The position numbers and the translations under genes were made by a program. From Patagioenas fasciata (taxonomy: Eukaryota > Chordata > Aves > Columbiformes > Columbidae): a DNA stretch of 64,000 nucleotides. The stretch spans positions 7,456,501 to 7,520,500 of the forward strand of contig NC_092520.1 of NCBI RefSeq assembly GCF_037038585.1, written 5' to 3'. Every line of letters begins with the position of its first letter. Within the stretch, counting starts at the first letter, position 1. This document shows, piece by piece, positions 54,968 to 64,000 of this stretch. The notes beneath the pieces are model-generated. The model was not told the DNA's origin. It was given only the letters and a program-made list of their open reading frames with translations, and did no database searches.

Positions 54968-57882
54968 ATGCTGGAGACATATAGTCCATCAATAAGTTTA
55001 CAAATGTCCAGGTAGAAGTGGTGTTGGCCCTCTCAAGGAAATCTGGAGAGGAGTTTGGCTTTGCCGGCTGCAATAGCCAGAGCAGCTGCATTGCTGCCTT
55101 CTTGAGTGAGCAGCTGTCTTCACAGCTCCAGGTTTTCACGGATTCAGAGCAGGGAATGTCTCAATACCATCCATTCATGATATTCACGTCTCTTTGGTCA
55201 AAAACACACCAGGTCTCCAGTACCCTTCAGCTTCCTATGTGGTCAATAAAATGTGGTCACCTTCAGCGAGAGAGACTTTCTTCGAATCCTGGGAGTCTGA
55301 CCATACTCTTTCTTTCATTTGTGCCATTTTGCGGCCTCAGACTGGACCTCTTCTGTTGTTATTTAGGGTACCTTGCCCCTTGACTCCTCATACGAGTATT
55401 TGGTCTTAATCAACAGCTGTCGTGGGACAGGTAACTTGTCCAAACCATCCTGCCAATCTTCTAGCTTGGGCAGGGGATACGTCAGTGTCTTCTTCCCCGT
55501 CCCTGTCCTTTCTCACGGCTTCTTACACCCCCGTTCCGACTGGTCATCCTCTGCTCGCATTAGTCTTTCCAACAACTCTTCCCTAGGTTAGCAGATATTC
55601 GCCCTTCATTCTTCTAATCGCAGCTGCAACGTTTTAACTAGATCTCATACAGATGCAATAGACTGGCTTTCGGTGTAACGTTGTTGTTCTTTCTCTTCTG
55701 CCGCAGCTATCAAGGCTGCACCTGACACTGCACACACCATAGATTTTCCTTTGCCCTTTTGCCCCTGAGCCTTGGGCCGCAAGACAGGAATTGGGTCAAC
55801 AGGTAATTGTCAGTTATGCCAGTTTTTCTGAGTCCAGTCCAATCCCAGTGGTGAGAGCTTGGAGTTCTGATCCTCCAAAAAGTAAAGAAGTATTTAGGAT
55901 GGTTTTCTATCTTTTCAGACTATGGGAGTGCTCTTCTAGAGGGGTGCTGTTGTGTATTGATAAGGATCATGGCCAAAACATTGTGGCCAAAATAGTCCAT
56001 GCAGTCACATGAGATGACACATTCAGTATAGGGTGAGCCGCGCTATACATTTCAACGACAAGCTAATGAGCAACAGCCCAGGCCAGCTGGCCGATTCCAG
56101 AGGTGGGGAATGAGCTGGAGGGCACATAGCCACATCTTCTGATGTGCCCAGCTTGGCAAACAAAGGAGAAAAGCTGAGACCCTTCAACATGGCCCGACAC
56201 TTGTCGAGACTTCTCGATCTTTTCCAATCACCTCTTCCTCCCCCAGACTCTCCTCTACTTGGAGAGCTACAAAAAAGCTCACCTAAAACAGCACTGACAG
56301 GGAACCCACCACCCTGAGGACCCTCCGCCCACCAGCCTCGCCGCGGGAACCGGACCAGGCACCGGAGGACGCTGCGCTCCTGAACTACAAACCCCAGCAT
56401 CCTCATCGCGGGACACCGGAGGCCGTACACCGTCATACGAGTCTCGTCATCCACGCTGTGGAGCCGTGGCAGTGGCTGGATTCCTCACCCTTTTCTTTCT
56501 TCCTTTCTCTCTGCTCTTTCCCTCTCTCCTTTTTTCTATATCCCTGTTTCTTTGTCTCTTCTTCCAGGAGTGGTGAAACATTACTCTCTTTCTCTCTCTC
56601 TTATACCTTAGTTTCCTTCCCTCTCTACCACTCTCTTTCTCTCTTTTCCTTTTGAACATATAAGAGTAACACCATCTTAAGATTTGCTGTTGGGTTCTTG
56701 TTAAATTTTGTGTTGGAGCAGCTAACAGTTGCCAATACATTGCTTGTAGAAGGACTTTTTGCTGTTATACTTTTGCCAAGCCACTATTCGCTGTAACTAG
56801 TACTCCAACACGTACTTCTCGTAAAACTCAGACTTGAACTGGACCCCCGGAGTGACTGTCTGCCATTCGCTTCGCATAACCGCGCAGACTTAACCCAGAG
56901 TTCACGCACGCCTGGTCTCACCTGTTGAGTAAGGGCGCCTGTCGCATTTAGAGTTAGCTCACCTCATCTCTTTGGAAGGGACAGGCACCTTACTTTAGTC
57001 AGCTTTGCTGCCCCAATCCCCTCCTTGAGAGGTATCTTGCATAGTTAGGCTTCTTACCCGTGGGCATTTAGGGGAAGCATTTGACTTTTCCCTCTCACAG
57101 AAGTAACCGTCCCAAGGAGACAGGACCTCTGTGAACGCTGTTGTGTTCAAAGGAGGAATTTGGCAGCAGCTAAACCCCCTTGCATTCCAGCTTCTCCTCA
57201 GTATATTACTGAGGGGTGGGGGCGGCTGAGCTGAACTTCAGAGTGATGCCCAATCTGATGGCACTCAACAGGCATATTTAAAAGTTTAACACTTTCTGGA
57301 CACTTCCAACATTAAGCGCCTCTGTCTGTGACAGCAATGGAAACATCACGATTTGGAGGACCGTGATTAAAGGTGATTGCTAAGGCTGGAACTAAGGCAA
57401 AATGGAGGCCAAATGTCAGGAAAGTGCCAAAACTTCAATACAACATTTTGTAAGAGAAGGAAAGAGAGAGCAAGAGAGAGCCACCATGGTGGATCACGCA
57501 ATGTCCCGCATGACTGTTGTCTTCTTCTCCTGGAGACGGGTGGTGGGAGGAGAGTCCCGGGTGGGAAGCGCCTGTCGTGGGTTTTCAGAGTCTCCACCGC
57601 CGTGAGGATCTCTGGCTCCTGCTACGTCTGCACCGTCCATGAACGCTGTGGCACTGCACACGTGTAGAGCATCCATACAACACACGGACACCGTCCACGC
57701 CAGGACCGCGTGGTACGTGCAGCTTTGGAGCTCATGGGCTGAGCAGCCAGAGCGGTCCCAGTCACCGGGAGATCCCCGTACCTCTGGGGGACCAACTCCT
57801 GTCCTCGTTTCAGTGTATCAGGAAGCAGGGACTGCTGTGGTTTCCATTGAGCCCAATGTCTATTGACTGAATGCTGGAGACA
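54968..57882 (-). mobile_element. LTR/endogenous-retrovirus-like segment, unit 4
   Basis: As in units 2 and 3, with only scattered substitutions. No intact viral gene. Confidence 0.4.
56384..56402. promoter_or_regulatory. ZNF143/Staf-type motif, unit 4 (one base changed)
   Basis: Same GCATCC form as units 2 and 3. Confidence 0.4.
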
Positions 57883-57900
57883 GGGCCTTGTCCTTGAAAT

Positions 57901-58135
57901 GGCTTTCAATAGCACCCAGGATCATCCTCGCCATCACTTTCCCAGAAACCGAGGTTAGACTAGGAGTTCTGTTCTTCCCAGAGACTTCCCTCACGCCCTT
58001 CTGATACACTGGACGAGCACTGCGGAGCTTCCAGTCGGCAGGGACCTGCCCATATTCCCAGACCTTTGCAAGATGATGGCAAAGGGTCCTGCCGTGACAC
58101 CCGCAGAATCCTTCAACTCAAAGGACCGGGAACCC
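57901..58135 (-). mobile_element. CR1: Old CR1 ORF2 fragment at the right end of unit 4
   Basis: Counterpart of 30656-30890 with scattered substitutions. Confidence 0.78.
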
Positions 58136-58306
58136 CAAGTATCAAGTCTAGGTAAGCTTTGGTCTTTCAGGATTTCTCCCTAAGGAAGTGAACCACAGCT
58201 CTGTAGTCTTCCTGCAAAGCCTGACCTTGCTGCGAGAGATCATACTATCTCATTTTCTGCCTGACTTAGCTATGCTGCAATTCTTCCCAGTGAAAAATAG
58301 TCCAGT

Positions 58307-61300
58307 TCCCATTATTAGCAGAGTAAAAGTTCTCCCTGCTGTCCTGAAGTAGACATCTTAAGGATACCTCTAGGCTTTACCCACTGCTTTGGCTCAGGCC
58401 TCCGTTGGATTTCCTGCACATGGGAAACTGAATGCCATTGAAGATGCCACGACTAGACAAGCACCCAGAGCCCAGCAAATGTGACACAGACCTAGGGGCA
58501 GCCTTTCCCTTTTGGGGGCACTGCTGGAGGCCAGAGGACACAGCTGTGGAATCTCAGATCATTCCCAAATGATGCCCAGGGCTAGGCTACTGCACCAAGC
58601 CCTCGATATGCGCTCGCTGTGCCTTCGGTGTGGACACCGAGTGCAAAGAGGGACACCAAAGTTAGAGGGAGCAAAATCCCACCCGAGTTTGAGTTCCCTC
58701 TTCGGCCAAGGAGATTTGTGTCCTGCATCCCCAGAGCTGAGACCTAGTGGCAGCGTTCTCCAGACAGGTCTTTGTAGCTAGCGCAGTGAAGAGCAAATAC
58801 TGGGGCTAAAGGACCATTTTTCTTCTTTTTGTTTTCTTTAATGTTTCTCTTTCTTGTTGTAACCGTCCCCATTTGGCAAGGTTCAAGACGTATGAGGTAA
58901 AGTACTTATTTAAAGAAGTTTTGATATTTGAAAAAGAAAGATGTGTCTCGTGTTTGTTAATTGCAAGCACACACTTTTCCTTTAGGAAATGATAGTAATA
59001 CATGACATTTTTAAATAATACGAGACATCTTCTCAAATGAAGATCTAGTGAAAAATGAGTTATCCACAGGAAACGGAACAATAGTGTCCCGTATATTGAG
59101 ATGCTGAAAGCAACAGGTTGTGCCCATAGCAAAATGCCTGAGTGCAGCTAATTCATTGTGCAGAACTGGGTTCCCACTGCAGAAATTTAAAAAGCACCAA
59201 AAACCACCAAATACATGACAGGACTTTGTGTGCTATCATTTGAAACAACACAGTTTAATTTGAAGACCAACCCTTTTATTACGTGCTTTCATTTTATAAT
59301 AAAGCATATGTCTCTATAATACACATTCATACACCAAAATGGCCACTGTACTACAAGGCTTTTCTGTGTCACCCTCACATTCAGGGGAACTGCATCACAG
59401 ACCACTCACTGCCTCCATTGGGATTGTTCTTCCGTTCAAACCTGCACAAGTTGACCTTGCAGGCTCTTCAGGACTCCCGCTTCGATGAGTTTTACTGATT
59501 TTCCTGAGTTTGTTTTTTACAGGCCTCAAAGCAAGTTTCTCTTGAGCGCTGCCAGGCTGAGGAGCGATGCCGCAATAGAGTGAACACGCGTGGATGCATC
59601 CTCATTCCAGAATACCTGTCCAGTCAACCCTGGAAAAGCTCTCAGCTTGCCTCTGGGATGTAGCTCCACAGACACATTCTTTCAAAGTCAGCGAGATGGG
59701 CGCAAAGGACCAGCATCGCCATAGCGACACACGGCCCATCCAGATGCTCCGATGTTAACGCCGTATGGAAATCATTTCAACGTTTGCTAGCAGTTTTCTC
59801 CAACCTGGAGAAGATGACTTCCAGTGTCCATTCTACTACCTGCAGGAAATTCTTGCAGCTCGGTACGTGCCTTTTGCAGCATGTGCAGCTGGGTACTAGG
59901 AAAAGTGCAGTGACAGGAGCCTTTGGAATGTACTTTCTGCTCTTGCTAGGGACAGCACAGTGGGGCTTGGACAACACCAGTCCATGCATTTGGCTGACAC
60001 GTTACCATCTTTCCCCACAGCAGTTCTTCATGTGTCCTGCACACATGCACTTGTCCTGACCCAAGAAAAGCAATGGCTGCTCCCTTCTTGAATGGAGCAA
60101 GTTGGTTCAGCATCGGTCTGCCGAGAATGAGTAGCTGGAAATCAAACCTGGAGGGTTTGACAGAATGGAAGACGCCAGCCAGCGTGTCCACATGTCCCCC
60201 CAGGTGACAGGCACCACCGTGCGTAACGCACTCCACCTATCCGGAAGTTCACATGCCAGCTCCCCACCTTGGAGAGATGTTCCAGCTGGTGGGCACCTGC
60301 TCACGGAGCTGATGGGTGAGCCAGCAAGGCCTCCTGCCAGGGCTGGGCTGGGTCTGGGGGCCACGCGGGGCTGCTCTGGCTTAGCGCTGCACGAGTGGAA
60401 TGTGCCGGCCAGAGCAGGAGGGCGCGCTGCCTCTCTCCTCGCCTGCGCCGAGGTGGTGCCGGGGCCGCATCGTGCTCCTGGAAGCCCAGGTGTCAGAGCT
60501 CATCCAGGAAATCCAAGGAGCTACAAGGACAGAGTCAGAAAGAACTGATGAAACAGTGAAGGCAAGAAGAGCCATGACTTAGTAGCCTGTTTTTTGGGAA
60601 GACCAATGAAAAAGAGTCACCCACCCACTACAGTTTTGCCTTGGCCCCTTCTCAACGCCCGCCCTTCTCGGTGTCTACAGCCACTTGGAACAAATCCTTG
60701 CTGTGTCTTTGGCATTCAGACAACATGAAAACTGCACACGCTGGAGCGATATGTTTCTCCTGACATACACGTTCCCCCAAGGGCAGGTGTATGCTGCCTG
60801 TCTGGGGCCATCTCTGGGCACCTCACCAATATTTCCTGTGTTGAGAGCAGCGGTCAGAGCTTTGAAATAGAGTCAGCGGACTCTGCTGCTACACACCTGG
60901 GCTCCTCGTTCTTCTTGCCTGCTTGGATTTCCTGTTGCCCGTCTCTCAGTGCTCCGTTGCCAGCTTCCTCCTCTTGCTCTCAGGTTGCCCATCGCTTGGC
61001 TCTTCACGGGATGGTCTTCTCTTCCTGTCCAGCCGTGAAGAGCCTGGCAACCTTTGCATTCCATAGTACGGTTAGAAAGGTCAAGCCAGGAGAAACCTGA
61101 ATCAGTCCTGCTCTTAATCAAAGCCAGCTCATCTTACCTGCTCTCCTCAGAGGTGCTACTCAGGTGTTCCCTTTCCAGAGTGACTGGAGGCACCTGCAAG
61201 GGAAATGGACAAGTGAAGATGTGACAGGGACCTATTTGCCCAATATCTAGCTCAGCTCTGAACTTTTGCAGAGCTGCAGGCTGGAGGACCTTGCCTGTTC

Positions 61301-64000
61301 CTGTGGCAGCAGTCCCACCCTGTAAGGGGGGAGGATTTGTCGTCAAGCTCTTTGTGGCCCTGCCATACCTCTAAGGTAGGAGCTTCTGGCTCTGGTGCTG
61401 GCAACTCCTCGGTGGATGCACTGGGAAGCCCAGCCTCCTCCTCCTCAAAGAGTTCCTCGTGGTGGTCGATGAGGAACTCCAGCAGCTGCGTCACCTGCAC
61501 ACAGCAGCAAACCATTGGTTTCCAGCCCGGTGGCTGAGAATGGGTCAGACAGCCCTTCCCACCGCTGAGCCTCACTTCGCTGCAGAAGCTGCAGCTCTGG
61601 GGCTGCTCTTCCCAGCAGCTCCCCCAGCAGCGTTTGCCGAAGACGGGAGGCAGCCAGGACTGTAGCCGGCTGGCTGCTCAACACAGCGTACCTTGCCGGT
61701 CACCTGCACCAGGACGTCCAGCGGCAGCGTGTCCTCCTCCGGTGGGCTGAGGAGGTTCGGCCCCACGCAGATGGCCAGGCTGGCCGCTGTCATCCTGCTG
61801 GTGCCGGCATTGCTGCTGATGGTCTGCAGCAGGGTGAGCAGCTGCTTGAGGAGGAACAGGTTGGGCTCGGGCAACTTGCTGGCCACGCTGAGGGAACAGG
61901 AGCACAAGGTTAATCCAGGGGACGTTGTCAACACAGATCTAAGGAGGCTGATCTCAGCCAAGCCCAGCCAAGGGAAGGCTCCCTGGCCATGCCTGGTTTA
62001 CAGCAGAGGGGCTGCCTTGGCTGAGATACGGCCACCTCCTTCTCTCCCTGCTCTGTTGGCAAGGGTGCCTTGGTGGAGCCACCCACAATGTCTGTGGGCA
62101 CTGCCCCAAGCAGAAAGATGCTTCTGTGGCTCTGGCAGCGCCTGCGCAGCAGCCAGGCTGCGGGCCACACTTACTCCTTCAGCCCCGCCAGCCTCTCCTC
62201 CCTGCTGGTGGTGTGCAGGGCGCTCATCCAGTCCTGGTACAGCTCTGCCTGCAGGAGCTTGGAGGGGATCTTGCGCAGGAACTCCTGCAACGGCAAGGGC
62301 TGCGGCTCAGGCTGTGCCCACTGCCGCCGGGAGCACAGGCAGCATCCCCAGCCCAGCGCTCGGGCTGAGCAGCAGCTCCTGGCTTTGGGCTCCTGCTCTG
62401 GCAGGTGCCCGTCAGAACGGCCAGGGCCGGGAGCTGCCAGGCTCCATGTCAGCAGGGTTCACCTTCAGGATGGCGGCCAGGAGGTGCACCGGCTGGCTTT
62501 CCAGCTGCACCGGGGCGCCGCTGTCCAAAGCCTCCCGCAGCTCCCGGGAGGCGCGCTCGCCGGGCGCCAGCCGGAAGATCCCCTCGGTGGATGGTCCGTG
62601 CTCCTGCAGGAGAGCCAGCAGGTCCTGCGGGGACAGAGGAGGATGTTGCTGGGCTGGACACACGTCCTGGGACAAGGCAACCTCCTCAGGGGCAGGAGTG
62701 ACTGTGGACGGGTCTGCAGCTCTCATTGGGGCAGGACAGGGATTGGCTGGAGGCTGGTGACGTGGGGAAGAGGCAGCTTTGTCCCCAAGACCCATCTCAG
62801 TTACCCTGGACTGGAACACCTCCTCTCCAGGGGAGCCAGCAGGATGTGGATGGCCTGCCTAGGGGTGCTTACCTGGATGGCCTGGGGCAGCGAGCTGTCC
62901 TGGCTGCAGAGAGCTGCCAGGGGCCGGCCAAACAGAACCCCCGTGGTGCCAGAGCCTGATGGCTCGGCAGCCTCTGCAGCGTCCGAGGTCCTTCTCCGTG
63001 AGAAGGGCCAGGGCAGCCACCTCCTCCTCCTGCTGGTCCCACCTGGTGCCAAGGAGAAGAGAGCAAAGAGCTATGGAGAAGAAATGCCAGGCAAGCTCTC
63101 CTTGACAGTCTCAGTGCTCTTCCCCCAGCACCGTGTGCGGGGGAAAAGCATCATTTGGGAGCAAGGGACCCTGGGGGCTCAGCTCCCTCCTGCCACAGAG
63201 CCGTGGTACGGACGTGCCCTGCGGGAAGGGCAGCAGCAGCCCCATTTCGACAAGAGTGTCCGTCTGGGAGAGGAGGAGAGAAGGGCCGTCCTGCCCCCCA
63301 TCTTCCCCAAACTCACCAGCCGAGCGGCCAACTCCACCTTCGCTGCTGGAGGAGACCAGAGGTGGTGGCTGCTGCTCTGCACCAGCCTGCAAGAAACGTG
63401 CTGCGCTCACTGAACAGCCCTGCAGCAGAAAGGGCCCCCGGCATCCTGCATCATGCCCCGGCCACGTGTGAGAGATGTGGATGGCCCAGATTGCATCCCG
63501 AGCGATTCTCACCTTTGCCCGGCTCTGCCGGAGCAGTGGCTGGCCAGATGGCGGGACAGGCACGCACTGCTGCACGGGCTCAGGGTCATCCCTGCAGAGC
63601 AGAGCAGAGCAGACGGTGTCGGGCATGAGCAAAGCGGCTGCTGTGGGGTCTGCCTGTGCTGGGCTGTCCCCAAGACGTGGGGGATCTTACCTGGGCCCGC
63701 GGCAGCAGTTCACCTGGCCCATCTCGGTGAAGACAGCAGAGCTGTCGCACTGGACACACTGGTGATCTTCGAGATCCTGCCCAGCAGGCAGTAGAAAGGC
63801 TCCCAAAGGGCGCCCAAGTGCCGAGGATCGCTGCTGGGGAAGAGCTGGGCTCTGCCCCGTGCCGCTCCCTGTTGGCACAGAACCGTTGCCGGGCCAGCGC
63901 CGGGTCAACACAGCATGGCATTCTAACCGCCGGGGTGGGGGAGGGGCGCTGGGGGTCTCCCCAGGATGCCCACATCTCTCGTCCTGGGGAAGCCAGAGCT
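58307..64000. repeat. Tandem array unit 5, cut by the window edge
   Basis: The first 5.7 kb of a fifth unit, including the whole TAGAP-like coding region (60946-63722). The window ends just upstream of that gene, so the array size to the right is unknown. Confidence 0.95.
60946..63722 (-). CDS. TAGAP: TAGAP-like Rho GTPase-activating protein, array copy 5
   Basis: Exons: 63691-63722, 63513-63591, 63317-63419, 62873-63042, 62463-62624, 62175-62284, 61692-61887, 61369-61494, 61138-61193, 60946-61051. Complete coding model, but the promoter-like region lies beyond the window. Private residues by eye: Ser121 for Gly121 (just before the domain's first helix pair) and Phe230 for Leu230 inside the domain. 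Arg146 and Ser255 are as in the other copies. Confidence 0.8.

Larger units (their letters stand above)
49220..58306. repeat. Tandem array unit 4 (9,087 bp)
   Basis: Fourth unit, complete, with an empty CR1 site. It shares several private variants with unit 5 and others with unit 2. Confidence 0.97.

Noticed and set aside
19891..64000. Array as rDNA, satellite DNA or CRISPR
   Set aside because: The unit is 9 kb with a spliced gene and dispersed repeats. There is no rRNA-like sequence, no short monomer and no spacer-repeat pattern.

Overview
The window looks like bird nuclear DNA. It carries many CR1 LINE copies, most truncated at the 5' end, and several end in the short octamer tail (ATTCTGTG-like) typical of avian CR1. 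The one gene that can be modelled is a multi-exon gene with short introns and canonical GT/AG sites. No bacterial, organellar or rRNA/tRNA signal was seen. The species cannot be named from this sequence.

Layout. (1) 1-19,890 is single-copy, mostly AT-rich intergenic DNA without a convincing gene. It holds several CR1 pieces (about 560-928, 1526-1610, 6210-6792, 9733-9990, 12990-13240, 16347-16612, 19741-19960) and, at about 13,240-14,820, an old, decayed, inverted relative of part of the array to the right. (2) From 19,891 to the right edge runs a head-to-tail array of near-identical units of about 9.08 kb. The starts are 19891, 31062, 40148, 49220 and 58307. Four units are complete and the fifth is cut by the window edge. 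Unit 1 is 11.17 kb only because a 2,082-bp CR1 with an open reverse-transcriptase frame sits in it (27661-29742). The matching site is cleanly empty in units 2-4.

Each unit, left to right, holds: a non-coding or undetermined left third with a few coding-like scraps on the + strand; a minus-strand TAGAP-like RhoGAP gene (ten exons by my model, about 379 residues, open in all five copies); a stretch of about 2.9 kb that looks like a decayed LTR retrovirus-type insertion on the minus strand, inside which sits a GC-rich promoter-like patch with a ZNF143/Staf-type motif; and an old CR1 reverse-transcriptase fragment at the right end. The left end of unit 1 also lies in CR1 sequence of the same orientation, which suggests that CR1-mediated unequal exchange started the array.

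The most interesting system is this amplified TAGAP-like family. By homology it encodes a regulator of Rho-type GTPases of the kind used in lymphocytes. The predicted copies keep the catalytic arginine, have serine at a usually conserved RhoGAP asparagine, stop soon after the domain, and are predicted to start with a myristoylation/palmitoylation-type N-terminus (MGQVNCC). Variants are shared between copies in a mosaic pattern, which points to ongoing gene conversion or unequal crossing-over. All exon models and family calls were read by eye. No searches or alignments were run.
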